Shown one piece after another: positions 14,001 to 23,977 of a stretch of 64,000 bases of DNA. Every line of letters begins with the position of its first letter. Position 1 is the stretch's first letter. The translations under genes were made by a program, and so were the position numbers. The DNA comes from Plutella xylostella (lineage: Eukaryota > Arthropoda > Insecta > Lepidoptera > Plutellidae). Below the pieces are notes generated by a model. That model ran no database searches. It saw only the letters and a program-made list of their open reading frames with translations, and was not told where the DNA came from. Location: the NCBI RefSeq assembly GCF_932276165.1, contig NC_063997.1:6396001-6460000 (forward strand), given 5' to 3'.

Positions 14001-17000
14001 TATCTGTCTGCCCAATGGGACTTTAGCCTTTTTTATTAATTGTAATGTTTATATACGGAATATAGAATCCGATTCAGCTGGCAGAACACGAGTATCATAT
14101 ATGGTGAAGTATTATATAGTTCAATTTATATCGTAGCCGTGCCTCCGTTACACGGGTTCGTTATCGACGTCAATAAACTCATACTCACGCAATGCCGTAT
14201 TTATGCCACTTCAAGTTAATAGTGACGTTTATCTACATCATAAAGAACCCATGTAGAGGCAGCTATTGTCCACTAACCCAAGGCAGGTCTGATCTGCCGG
14301 GGGTGACGTCTGCCTGCCCGGCGCCGGTTAGCACAGAGGTCCCGAGGAACATGGAGGCGGCCAGCGCGTGCTCGTGCTTGGCCTGAGATATCACCAGCAC
14401 CTTCGTCTCCAGGTACATGAGTTGCGACATCCAACTCGTCTGAGAAATGTGAAATAATACGCTACCGAGTAATGAAAAAGTGCCAGTGGCAACAAGGCAG
14501 CAAATTACTCCAAAATAGTTTTTTATAAAGTGGGATTTAGTCTTTGCTCGCGAGTGTAATAAATATTATAATGTAAGTGGATTCTGATAGGCAATAAACA
14601 AAACTGTGTAGCGTTCGTGCGTTTGCTTTTCAGTCCGCTGGACCGTTGACCTTAGATAAGTAGCCCATAGTAGCAGTGGAAAAGGAAGGCCGAAGTGACG
14701 ATGATGATGATTTGACCTAAAGTTGAATTTATTCATAGTTATAATACGTATTAATACGTACTTACCGATACGCATATGTCCCTTGGACACGCAAAGAGAA
14801 AGAGGAAACAGCTGGACCAATACGCGAAAATCACGTAAGTAATCGCGTACTTCACTACACACATCAGCTGAAAAAAAAATCGTTGGAGACTTTACAATTT
14901 AGATACAAAAAAAGATTCAAAGAAAAATTCAATGATAAATGGTACTACTCTACAATATAACCCTGGCAATCAGACAGAGTTAAAATATATTGTATACGAA
15001 TGGATCCGGTTTATATATATACACTTCTGTGAGACGACCACAATAGCGCATTTACAATTTTAGCATGGTTTACCTTGAGATTGCTATAGAAGTTTCGGTC
15101 CCACTTGTTCATATAGTCCCAGACGTGCCAGAACTGCAGCATGGGGCAGATCTGAGCCAGCTGCACGAGGACTGTTTGTCGGTCCTCGTCGAAGAACTCA
15201 CAGAATATGCTCAGAGGAAACACGGACAGAATGTCCAGGTAGAAACCTGCGGTTGCCATTTTCGCTTCTGCTATCTCTTTCACTGTGACCAGTTTGGTGT
15301 TCTGTAAATAATGTATTGCAGACAACTAGTTAACTATAGCTTAGGACGAGGCCCCATTGCTATAGCGCGTCGTCACCGCGCAGCGTTGTCTTGGACATAT
15401 TTTATGGGTCATGTCATTAAAAAAAATGGAAAACAACGCAGATCGCGGCCTTAGACAAGTTGCACGACAAAAAAACACGTAGACTCAACACAGTAGAGCT
15501 TAAATACTCCCGAATCTATAGCATGGTTATTTGAACATACCTTTGTAATAATAGCTGTAGTGAGCTGAATGTAAATCTGCAATACTAGTCCAATTTTAGC
15601 AATAGTCGTAACCATCGGTTCCCATATGAAGAAGCCGGGCCGGAATATGACCGCGTAGGGCAGTACTGTACAGACATACAGTATCATTACGACGTGGACC
15701 ACGTCAAACATTATTGTCTGAAACCGAAATTAGTATTATTATTGTTAGGGTGACTTGCACCAAACATTTAAACGAAATTAAATCTATTGCTGTCTTGCTT
15801 TGGTAAGTATAATGTGGTTTGGTAGGTATAATGGCTGAGCAGATACATTTAATTTTGTTGAAATGTTTGGTGCAAGTTATAGTTGTAGGTATTTATTAAA
15901 AGACTTTAATGTTTTTGATAGCTATTGAATAATTACATCAATAATAATTACATATTGAATAATATGAAGGAGTAGATAATTTCCTTACAAATGAAGTATC
16001 AGGCTCCAAGATCCAGGGAAACGAAGATTTGAGACATATCCTGGGAACGTCCACCGTCGTCACATTGTGGGAAATATTGTACAGATCCAGGTATTCAGAT
16101 GTGAATTTAGGTTTTCTTTCATTATGAACATCTGTATTTACAAAAAAAGATTTTTGTCATATATGGGACTATTTTGAAAATATATCGTACATTAATTAAA
16201 CTAAGGATTGTCTTGGATCCAGATGAGAAATTATCAGAACTAAATATTGGTTTTACGAGTGCCTATAATCTGTTTAGAAAGACCATAAGACCCTAACCTC
16301 TGTAATACATGTGTGAGTCATCAGAGAAAGCTACGTATTCCTCCTCCACTCCAGTGAGGAAGTCCTTGAGAACCTTCATGGGTCGGTAGCGGGTTCGAAT
16401 CAGCCTCGAGTCACCTTCCTCGTAGTTTTCTATCTGTTCCTGCAGGATAAAATATATACTAAGAGTTTTTTTTAAACCAACTCGATACAAGTATAATAAT
16501 AATTAAGTTAGTTTTCCAGATAAGCAAAGCGATATTACAACAAAATAACTTTGGAATTTGAACGTGTAGGTACCTGTCGCGTTTTACTATTTTCTAGTCG
16601 TTGATTAATTTTCTTCCGAATTTCTTGCAACAACGCCGGTTGCTCCGACATGGCACGCATAAAGTCTGTTCTTTTTAATAGCTGCAATAAAATTATGTAG
16701 TAAATGATGAAGGCGTATTTACATGAAATAAATAAAATTGTTCCTTTATGTTTGTATTAGATAGAAATATACTGTTAAACTGATATTTACCTGTATTTCC
16801 ACATAAGTTGCCGCTTTAATAGTAACTTTAGCTGGTATTGAGTAAAACAAACTCAGCTCGCCCAAGACCTAAGACATAACAACAGGTTGATAAAAACAGT
16901 AAACCGAAAGGAGGTGGCTCAAGGGGTTATTCTAAACAGTTTTGAACAACGATTTTAGAAAAGATGTATTAAAATATTAGAAACATTGTTAGCATTGAGA

Positions 17001-20000
17001 CTTTAAAAGGCAAATCCTACACGCTTTTATCCCATTTTTATTTTTTTCAGTATGACGAGCTGGTTTACACTCTTATGGCTTCCTATACCACTTATGCATC
17101 AACATGTAAACATCTAACGCAATTTTGCAACACCATGCTGTAGTGTAGTATACGCGTGGTATCACAGAATCAACAACAGGCTAGCCGCTAACCGTGCCTT
17201 CCCCAAACGCGATCATAGGGCTCTCATCATCCTCTTCAGACAGCAGTTCGACGACCCCTCGCCGCACGCACACCAGCCCGCCCTTCACCACGCCCTGCGC
17301 CCACACCACCTGGCCTTCTAGGTACACCTGGTGCTGGAACAGCAGGGAGAGCTGGCGGAGGAACGCTTCGTCTGGAAATAATGTGTGGATTGTATCGAAT
17401 GTGCGACGCACCATATTATCTTGATTTATAGCATTACAATATTTACAATCATATCGTGAATGCTGTTTGGCACATTCATGAGAAATATTGCGTACCTTCC
17501 CTTACTATTTACTCGTATCATTTAATGTACCTAACCATAACATAATATATTGAATTACTGAAGTATGTCGTTTAACTAAAAGATAAATAGGATGTTGATG
17601 ATATTTTAATCATATTCAGCCTCGCAGTGGTACGAGCATGTTGGATATTGTTTTGCTATAAGTATTATTTAGTAATTAGGTACCTTAAAAATCCTTTCAA
17701 CGTATATCCCTTCGCATTATAAGATACTGAAACATAATTCTACGTCTGCTAATAAAAACAACCGAGTATTTAATTCTAACCAGTATCACGAAACAGCAGC
17801 GACCGTTGAAAATGCTTGATATTGATGTCAAAGATCAACTCCCTCTGCAGCGGAAGCGGCAGGGTGCTGACGTGAGCTGACTCCACGACGCCCTGCTTCA
17901 TGGTCCAGAGTTCCCGCTTGTACCGGAGCGCCTGCCCCGCCAGCCAGCGCGGCGCGCCGTACTGCTTCAGGCAGCGAGCCATGTGGTGGTACTGGGAATA
18001 TTAGTTTTTGTTGAGAGCTTGTTTTAAAAAAAACGTGAGTGATTTGATGGTATGTTTTAGGGGAAGGGTGTAATCAAGAATTTAAGAAATTAGATTTGTA
18101 TTGGAGTATGATTCCGTCGTTTAAATAACTTTGGAAGGAGATAGTTCCACTGTATAAAAATGATCTAAGTGAGTTGAAGAAGCGAGTAGAAGGCTTAAAG
18201 ATTGACAAGGTCATCCCATGATCCCATGATTGGTATTATGATCCTCCATGACCAGTAACCATTATTAGACGATCATGATAATAATGATGACTCATGAAAG
18301 TGAAGGACCTGATCAATAAACCTGACCCTCCGGGACTCTTCGTTGACTAAATGCGAGGAGAGGAGGCCGATGAACGTGTAGCGACTCAGCACGAACCCCA
18401 CCAGCATCACCGCCGTCGTCACCCACTTATCTCTATTTGTCTGAAAAAGCACATAAACACTTAATTTATTAATTCGCAATGTACAATAGGGAAATTATAT
18501 GGCATTTTAAAGATCTTATTACTTATCAAATAGCATAGAATTATTAAGGAAATAAAGTAGTAATTACAAGTGGGTAAGTATCACCGAAAATCACATTGCA
18601 AAGTCGAGACGCAGCGTAGTACCAGCAGGACAGATATCTGTAAACAATTAATAAATTGACGGAAATTAGAGGATGTAGTGTAGATGCCTAGCAATTACTA
18701 CTTCCATACACGAAGATTTGTGAATTGAACTATTTATTCGATTCAGTGGACAAACATGTACAGTTACAGTGTCCAATAACTCCAGATCACAATGATGCGT
18801 GTTCTGATCATGTCGGGGTCACCAATGTTAGCACATTTGGGAAGTACATTAACGAGCCTACTCAGTATTAAACGTACGTGTCATAGGCCACATTATCAAT
18901 CCGCCCCTGCATGGGGTACTGGAGCGTGCCCCAGCCGGCCTCCCCGAGGGTGCGGTGCGACTGGAACCAGAGACACGCGGCGCCGTGCAGCACCAGCGCC
19001 GTTATTGAGACGTGCTCGAACATGTAGAGCAACTTGCGGTGAGACTGCATCTGGGGAGTCACCGAGAGATATGTAGAGTATAGCCAGCTGACAAATTATA
19101 GACAGGTATTCAGATATCTTAGATCTAGCTCGGTATAACTCTATCAACCACAGAAACCTTCATCTAAACGAGTCCTATTTCTAATGGTTATGCAGAATTT
19201 CCAGCAGTACTCAACAATTTTCTGAAGCAGTGAAGTCTATACTTCACTGCAGCTCTATAGCTTAGATTGAGTGGCTTTATAATTTTTTTATTTTTTTTTT
19301 ATTTATCTGTATTTACACTATTTACCTAGTACCTACTCGTGTTTAAATACTTACTCCGGCATTCAAAATCCAGAAATGAACCACGTATCTGTAAATTCGT
19401 AGCACCTCTAGCCATCTGCTTACAATTGCATAGTATTTCAAATAACTGGGTTGTAGAGTATAAACTGTAAATTAAAAAAATAAAAATACTGTAGAGTTAA
19501 ATAAAAACACGCACAACGGCACTACGCCTTTATGCAATGTCAATATTATCTAAAAGCAATCATTGAGGGAATAAAAAATGCTTACTATCAATCCAAAACG
19601 AAGGCATCATCAAGGTAACTGCATCAAACACAAGCGTGAGCAAGTTTCGTCTTTTCGTGCGGATATTGATGCGAACTAGCAGCCATTTTCTGTGTAAGAT
19701 GTGCAGGACGAGGTCACAGAAGTACAGGAGGGAACAGAGCAGAAGGGACAGGTTCAGCCACCAGGGGGCGCTGTCCAGGTAGTTCAGGATAAGCAGTTGC
19801 ATCGTGTAAGTGTACACCACTGACACTAGGATTATTGTCTGAAACAATACAATGCATTATTAGGCAGTTATGACAGTACATACCAATGACCTACCTACCT
19901 AGTCTACCTACACAGACAAATGCACGCTGTTGGTGTCAAACAGGTACCCACTCAGCATACTGCGCACAGCTGCGACGTCTTCGCCTAGGTACAACTAAAG

Positions 20001-20575
20001 GACACTGATATTTCAGTATTATTAGTCTGACACCAAGCATTTTAAACATAATAAACATTTACCTCCACCTCGTACATTCTGGGGCAAAGAAACCTGACTC
20101 CTCTCAAGACTTCACTAGTCAACAACCTCACCTGCCAGGCCGCATGCCCAGGCGCCAGTACAGCGCGCAAGGTGAGCGGTCTCCAGCGGCCCTCCCACAG
20201 CCACTGCCCGCGCAGCCTGGCCCCCACCGGCCCCCGGCGGCCCGCGGCAAGCGGGGCGGACGTCAGCTGACTGCCTCGGCTCAGGGACGGGTTACTGAAA
20301 TTATAAAGTAGAAGTTTTTGGAAGTAGAAGACTTAATGCTTAGGAAAAACCATACATACACGATGCTAAATGGCATAAGAGAAACTGAATATTTAAAGAA
20401 GCAAGGGTATGGAAAATGTAGCATACGAGTATATCATATGCAGCTATGGTGGTTATAATCGGACAAAGTCAGTGTTGAAATACGCTCATTTTAGTATACC
20501 AAGCATACTAGTAGTATTGTAGTCATAAAAATAATTATTTACTTACAAACTGAGCGTATCGTCAGGACCAATCAT
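91..20575 (-). CDS. Multi-unit fused cyclic-nucleotide-gated/HCN-type channel (5' part; runs off left edge)
   Basis: Plasma-membrane cation channel of the CNG/HCN/EAG superfamily by homology. Exons in transcript order: 20547-20575, 20063-20294, 19586-19838, 19355-19464, 18878-19050, 18568-18637, 18309-18440, 17781-17991, 17193-17371, 16791-16868, 16574-16681, 16298-16439, 15989-16131, 15541-15717, 15074-15301, 14766-14867, 14278-14439, 13658-13759, 13234-13325, 12180-12297, 9597-9716, 9251-9349, 3000-3107, 2525-2620, 1997-2085, 1771-1894, 1377-1577, 1096-1155, 743-968, 91-242. All joins keep phase: 4,116 nt, 1,372 codons. The start at 20575 was chosen because an in-frame TAA lies about 36 nt upstream and the ATG exon has a GTAAGT donor. 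Three successive S1-S6 units are fused in one polypeptide, as in four-repeat sodium or calcium channels and the CNGK/tetraKCNG channels known from sea-urchin sperm. Membership is firm; ion selectivity and ligand are unknown. Unit count beyond three cannot be seen. Confidence 0.85.
1629..1730. mobile_element. Hairpin MITE in channel intron
   Basis: GCGTCCACTTATCGGTAT near 1634 is the reverse complement of ATACCGATAAAGTGGACGC near 1707, with one mismatch. The roughly 100-bp foldback fits a short MITE. No coding capacity. Confidence 0.6.
2115..2326. mobile_element. Tc1/mariner-type MITE with ~27-bp TIRs
   Basis: The left end CAGTGCCACAAACTTATCTG matches the inverted right end (CAGATAAGTTTGTCGCAC near 2308-2325), each next to TA. 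About 210 bp, AT-rich core, no ORF. It lies in the intron between exons 24 and 25 of the channel gene. Confidence 0.7.
2525..16131 (-). CDS. Channel unit 2 (residues ~573-1088): S1-S6, C-linker, cNMP-binding domain
   Basis: Exons 13-24. Residues 573-620 lead into S1; 621-679 S1-S2; 680-755 S3-S4; 756-789 S5 (AITYVIFAYWSSCFLFLFAC); 790-843 pore with TSVLTGAGQADVTP where a selectivity filter would lie; 844-877 S6 (MILVGLYLSSFYTAKL); 878-947 C-linker with the expected MRELFYFL, KSRVEKFFRAQW and EIFGDMSADIQ pattern; 948-1056 cNMP-binding domain with LLPAGELL, DIYVLQKG and GTNFGVMEMLYGLPK. The cassette Glu is Val (FGVMEM) and the usual Arg is missing. The S6 exon (13658-13759) ends at a GC donor (AAG|GCAAGTATG), giving a GC-AG intron. 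The cNBD is split by introns that contain a LINE, a splice-site array and about 6 kb rich in satellites. Confidence 0.82.
3121..3243 (-). mobile_element. RTE-type LINE 3' end fragment
   Basis: On the minus strand the sequence reads KAEDRVLWRSLGEAYVQQW followed by an ATGATGATG run. This is the usual C-terminus of lepidopteran RTE endonuclease-reverse transcriptase. Only about 120 bp remain. The same end recurs at 49787 and 56222. Confidence 0.7.
4600..5060. repeat. Degenerate short repeats and LINE-tail-like stretch in intron
   Basis: A block with GGTGGGA(G/T)AC(A/G)G(T)TTTTCAGTATGAATTT recurs near 4600, 4910 and 4935, with a partial copy near 5010. Between them, 4690-4760 has an (ATA)n run followed by TCTTTATTTCAGGTGTAAAAAG, which resembles minus-strand LINE 3' UTR remnants. 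No gene seen. Confidence 0.4.
5062..5280. mobile_element. MITE with ~29-bp TIRs and TA target duplication
   Basis: CACTGACGGGCAATGAAAAG at 5062 pairs with the inverted end near 5250-5280 (TTCATTGCCCGGGAGTG), which also includes GTGGAACTT opposite AAGGTTCCAC. TA flanks both ends (5060-5061 and 5281-5282). No coding capacity. Tc1/mariner-derived by its TIR and TA site. Confidence 0.75.
5525..5852 (-). mobile_element. tRNA-derived SINE, copy 1
   Basis: The minus strand starts with a tRNA-like head (GAGCGGTGGTAGCTCAGTTG, then GCGGGTTCGAATCCCGGC). These are good pol III A and B boxes. A shared body follows and it ends in a (TATTC)n tail near 5525. Copies of the same family are at 39497-39832 and 60375-60605. 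It is a SINE rather than a functional tRNA because the head runs straight into the repeat body. Confidence 0.8.
6115..6700. repeat. ~54-bp satellite with core GCCTCGCTTCGCTCGGCT
   Basis: The core (T)GCCTCGC(T)NCGCTCGGCT occurs about eleven times, near 6122, 6175, 6228, 6282, 6336, 6391, 6444, 6498, 6580, 6631 and 6684. Spacing is mostly 53-54 bp. The cores are better conserved than the spacers. It lies in the intron between exons 22 and 23 of the channel gene. Confidence 0.85.
6740..7450. repeat. 155-bp satellite, about four to five units
   Basis: The marker AAATGCGCCATATACC starts at 6816, 6971, 7126 and 7281, exactly 155 bp apart. Each unit also carries CTGTCTGACCACTTCAAAGG and a GTTTTTAGGGAAATTTTG block. 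Units are AT-rich and close to identical. Divergence rises to the right. Confidence 0.9.
7450..8990. repeat. ~464-bp satellite, diverged from the 155-bp array
   Basis: CTTCTGGGAGATCAATTCAC recurs near 7789 and 8253, with a CTTCCGGGAGATCAATTCAC variant near 8717, about 464 bp apart. AAAATGGC(C/T)GCCA near 7673 and 8137 shows the same spacing. 464 is close to three times 155, and the blocks share the GTTTTTAGGGAAA/GTTTTTGGGGAAA and AAATGCGCCAT motifs with the array to the left, so this looks like a higher-order, decayed form of it. No gene. Confidence 0.75.
9725..10360. repeat. 126-bp tandem array made of a 3' splice site plus the head of exon 21
   Basis: On the minus strand each unit contains CTGCAG| followed by about 42 nt nearly identical to the start of exon 21 (GCSRDWLQTxAARA), then about 84 nt of other sequence that ends in TAA in frame. 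Acceptor-like junctions fall at 9851, 9977, 10103, 10229 and 10355, exactly 126 bp (42 codons) apart. The true exon begins at 9716. The outermost copy differs (GCSRDLLQT) and may be the ancestral exon head. Because the unit is a multiple of three, it also opens a spurious 248-codon plus-strand frame. Confidence 0.88.
10490..11890 (-). mobile_element. 5'-truncated non-LTR retrotransposon (reverse transcriptase C-terminal part)
   Basis: An intact open frame (10931-11884) begins within the RT domain: GVPQGSHLGPLLFNIFINDL, then the catalytic LFADDLKI, then thumb and C-terminal region (SFKMLGFIIRNTKDF, SPVWNPHF). The endonuclease and RT N-terminal parts are missing. A roughly 400-bp AT-rich 3' region follows to an (AAAT)n tail at 10496-10515. 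The type resembles CR1/Jockey-related LINEs. It lies inside the channel intron, on the same strand as the gene. No clear target duplication was found. Confidence 0.85.
11905..12070. repeat. ~75-bp tandem duplication
   Basis: TGTACTATACTATACA...GTATACAT(T/C)CACTACTGGAAATAGGGAAGAAATA occurs twice in a row, ending each time in ATTCTCAGTTTTTC. It lies directly left of the LINE 5' end and left of exon 20. Confidence 0.8.
15748..15880. mobile_element. Foldback MITE in channel intron
   Basis: ACTTGCACCAAACATTTAAA near 15752 pairs with an inverted AAATGTTTGGTGCAAGTTA near 15861; the imperfect stem is about 35 bp. Non-coding. Confidence 0.65.
16298..20575 (-). CDS. Channel unit 1 (residues ~1-572): S1-S6, C-linker, cNMP-binding domain
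   Basis: Twelve exons. Residues 1-87 form a short basic N-terminal segment; 88-171 hold S1-S3; 172-208 hold S4 with few basic residues (LEVLRIYRYVVHFW); 209-265 hold S5; 266-289 hold the pore helix and filter LCNVIFGDTYPL; 290-333 hold S6 (VTTAVMLVGFVLS); 334-403 the C-linker; 404-525 the cNMP-binding fold. The filter resembles CNG channels (a GDT-type motif) rather than the K+-selective GYG. In the phosphate-binding cassette the GEL motif is kept, but the Arg that normally contacts the cyclic phosphate is not apparent (SIPAKVTIKA). Inference: this unit may bind nucleotide weakly or not at all. Residues 526-572 are a charged linker to unit 2. Confidence 0.82.
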
Positions 20576-20788
20576 AGTTACTAACGAAAATCTCAGATAA
20601 ATTCCGCGTTATAATTATTATCCGAAAATCGGAGTCTCGTGGCCACCTAGTTTAACGAAGAAAGGAGGTCAGGCAATAATTAATTTTACAAGGTGAACGA
20701 AAATAACAGTACCTATATATTTTTAAGTCACAACAGTTAAAAGTTAAGTTAATAGTTTAAAAATAAAAAGGTTTTTCAAAGCCTACGA
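20576..20788. other. Region upstream of the channel start
   Basis: This AT-rich region precedes the channel start codon. An in-frame TAA lies about 36 nt upstream of the ATG. No TATA box or initiator could be assigned with confidence, so the transcription start is unknown. Confidence 0.4.
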
Positions 20789-20855
20789 AGTCTCGTAGCG
20801 CGTAGCAGTCTCGTAGCGCGTAGCCGTCTCGTAGCGCGTAGCCGTCCCGTAGCAA
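20789..20855. repeat. 18-bp minisatellite upstream of the channel gene
   Basis: GTCTCGTAGCGCGTAGC is repeated three to four times with an 18-bp period, the last unit partial (GTCCCGTAGC). CpG-rich in an AT-rich surround, about 215 bp upstream of the channel start codon. Confidence 0.85.
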
Positions 20856-23800
20856 CATGACGCTACAAAAGCGTGAAATTACGAGTATGCTTTAGATAGT
20901 GACATCATGACTTTATAATACGAGTAGGAAACTTTTACCTAGATACTGTGAAAAATGCTATTCTTTATGTTAATACCTACTTAGTATAAAGAAACAGTGA
21001 GTTACATAACAAGTTTACCCCTTTTTTGAAACATCCTGAAGTACACGAGCTTTACATCAACACATTCAGTTTACGCCCTACTTAGACGAGATCACTACAC
21101 AAAAACTATCTACAGCTGTAACCTAAATCTCCTAAGCGCGTAACCTACAGCAAAAGCGTTCGCGAAAAAGAGCTGCAGAAAACACGGCAGTGGAATTGTA
21201 ACTGGGAAATGTTCTGCGAAGTGCAGTTCAGAAAGGTGACTTGGTTCCGCCTCAGCGCCGCTACTAATTAGCTATGTTGAAGGACCTTTGTGCTTCTGCG
21301 CGGGCTCGAATGCTTTCGGAACGTTCCTTTGATGAAAAAAGTGAACCTCTAGCGAGCCTCGCCTTTTGCTACGTTGCTTTGCGTCTGTGCGTGTTTTAGT
21401 GACTCTCGTAATTATATTAAGTAGGTAGATTCTGGACGGGTTCCGAGAAATGTAAAATGTAAAAAAAGTAAACTTAGATTTACTTTGTCCATTAATACTT
21501 ATTACATTTTATGAATAATCAATGGCTCTTTTGTCTTTTTTAAATGAAAATGCTAGCCGTATATTGGCCATTGCAACATAAAAAAGAAAATTTAAAAAGT
21601 AATTAAATACCAAACAAAAGGTTTTTCAAACAAACTCTTATCAAACGAAATTGGCTCACCGAAAATAGCCGCTGTAACCGGATTGCAGCCATCACTCTGA
21701 TGGACTTTACACAGCGCTCTCAGCGCTATCACAATATCCACGCTGCATAATCCATTATACAATGCATTTTTACACGAAAATCGATACTTTTCAGCCAGTA
21801 ATAAATTAAGCCTTTTGCAAAATCTGCATAATCTCTGTGTGTACGAACAATATTCATTAAAACCCGAGCTTCATCGATTCCACTCACTTTGTTGTAACGA
21901 TTGTAATCCATTGTGTGATGCCTCATTATTGGATTAAATGACAGGCAATTAAGTATTTATTAATTATGATGATGCCCTTATCCGTATTTTGTTTGGGTTA
22001 AATAATAAAGTGTAATGCATTAGATTAATATAATGCAAAAATAACATTATAATTGTGTTTAAAAAACCGCATAACATCTACGAATATTGGCCATGCCGTG
22101 CAAGTATTCATTATTTTTTATGATAACATGAGTTACAAAATTAAATGTTAACGCTTGCATACTGGCTAAAAAGAAGACACGGCACCGTTTCTGAAAAAAA
22201 TAAAAAGGCATCAACAATGACAACTCCTTGGTGGCAATTCCTAATAAAGAACAAAGAGGTCGAACAAGCAGAAAGTAGACTCGAACTAAGTTAGCGCTAC
22301 AGCGCTGAACCGGAAAAAGCGGCGAGATTGAGTTAGCGCCGTGGAAATGGACATCCGATGTCGTCTGTAACGTAATACAGCTCCCCACACCGCCCATTTG
22401 CAGAGCATTGAGTTACAAGCGGCAGCATGTGCCCGGCCCACTGCATCTAGCGCTTAATGGGCGCTACAAGTGCACCACCGGTCTATTGTACACCTACTTA
22501 TGTGTGAGATACCTAGTAATGAATATTTTGTTTACTTTTTAAGTGTGGTAAATTACTTTAGCACTTTTGTATTGGCAACGTTATGTTAAGAACAGTACTG
22601 ACGACTTTATTAAAAGTGGAGGTAAATATATAAATAGGTATACGTTTTTTAATAAACACAATTCATACATTTTAATTTATAAAGCTATAGGCATGTACCT
22701 AGGTACTATAAGTACTACCTATACCTATGTTCGTAAATAAGTCGTATTGTAGTATAGTACGTCAAACTTTCTTTTGAACCCCAACTCTGTAAGTATAAGA
22801 ACTAGGCAAGTACGTAGGTACCTACTTGAACGCTCGCTGTGCCGGCCGATAATGCAGAATATTGTTGAACCCCGTTAATCTCAATTTCTCTTCCACTCTA
22901 GCGGACTTGACACAATAATATAGTTCACGTCACTATACTCTCAGAGGAAATAAGGCTAAAGGCGATAATGAAACTAGGTGGGAATTTCCCTCAACTCGAT
23001 ATATTTTGCATCAACTTTTAGTTTATGTGCGGTGTTATTACATACAGATCCTGTGGGATTCAAATCATACAAGAGGAGTAGTGAAGTACCTACCTATATA
23101 GGTGATTAGGACTTTGCCAAAAATTATTACAGCCATTTTCTGAATTTACATAAATATATTTAGGTACCAGATTAATACATAATGATAACTCAAGGGTACA
23201 ATTTAAATCAACACCAACATCAATAACAATAATACGGAAGATCAAGCCAAACTAGGTACAGTACAACTCCACCCACAGCTACAAAGTTTCGTTCTTTACT
23301 ACAATATAAAAAGAGTGGGCATATTTACCTCTGTACCTACTTATCCAGCTTATTCCACAAGAGTGTGGTGAAATCCGGTGCGGGCGCCCGGCAACACGTT
23401 GCCTTTCAGTCAATAAATGCGATACTCCGGCTTACAAACCAGAAAATAGTCCACACCAAATAAACCAAAAGAAAGCGATCTCAAGTAAATTTATATTTTT
23501 TATTTACAAGCAGATAGATTGTAAGAGAGTACATTGGTTAGTCAAACGAATTTAGTTACTTATGTATTGTATTATATACCTACTTACTTCAAACTTACTA
23601 TACTAAACTTACTTTAAGTACCTACCTACTTCATTTTATCTCTTGCCTTAAGATCGCTCGTAAGTTCACTGTTTCTGTTCTGTAAGTATGTAAACATACC
23701 TAATTATTTATTATTTTGTGACTTATTAAACACTTTAAGTTATATTATGTACAGATAATAATAATGATAGTGTCAGTAAAGTGGTTTAGAAATGGCTTCA

Positions 23801-23965
23801 ACTGAATTCGAGTACAATATTGAAATCATAGTGGTTGGTAGGAAGCTATTCATTCTGTAAAGAGATTCAATTAAGCGACATCGCCAATAGGCGGTGACGA
23901 CGACTCCTGCCCTAAAGCGGAGGGTCGCACTGCCAATTATGGATTCTTGTACAACTTTCCCTGAC
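20856..23965. other. No gene recognised
   Basis: AT-rich with many TAGGTACCTACC-type runs. Small open frames, such as 21729-21926 and 22059-22397 on the minus strand, show no family resemblance and no supporting splice signals. Confidence 0.4.
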
Positions 23966-23977
23966 TTACACATAGGT

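Noticed and set aside
21729..21926. 65-codon minus-strand frame that might be a further upstream channel exon
   Set aside because: No channel motif, no fitting splice sites, and an in-frame stop separates it from the channel start.
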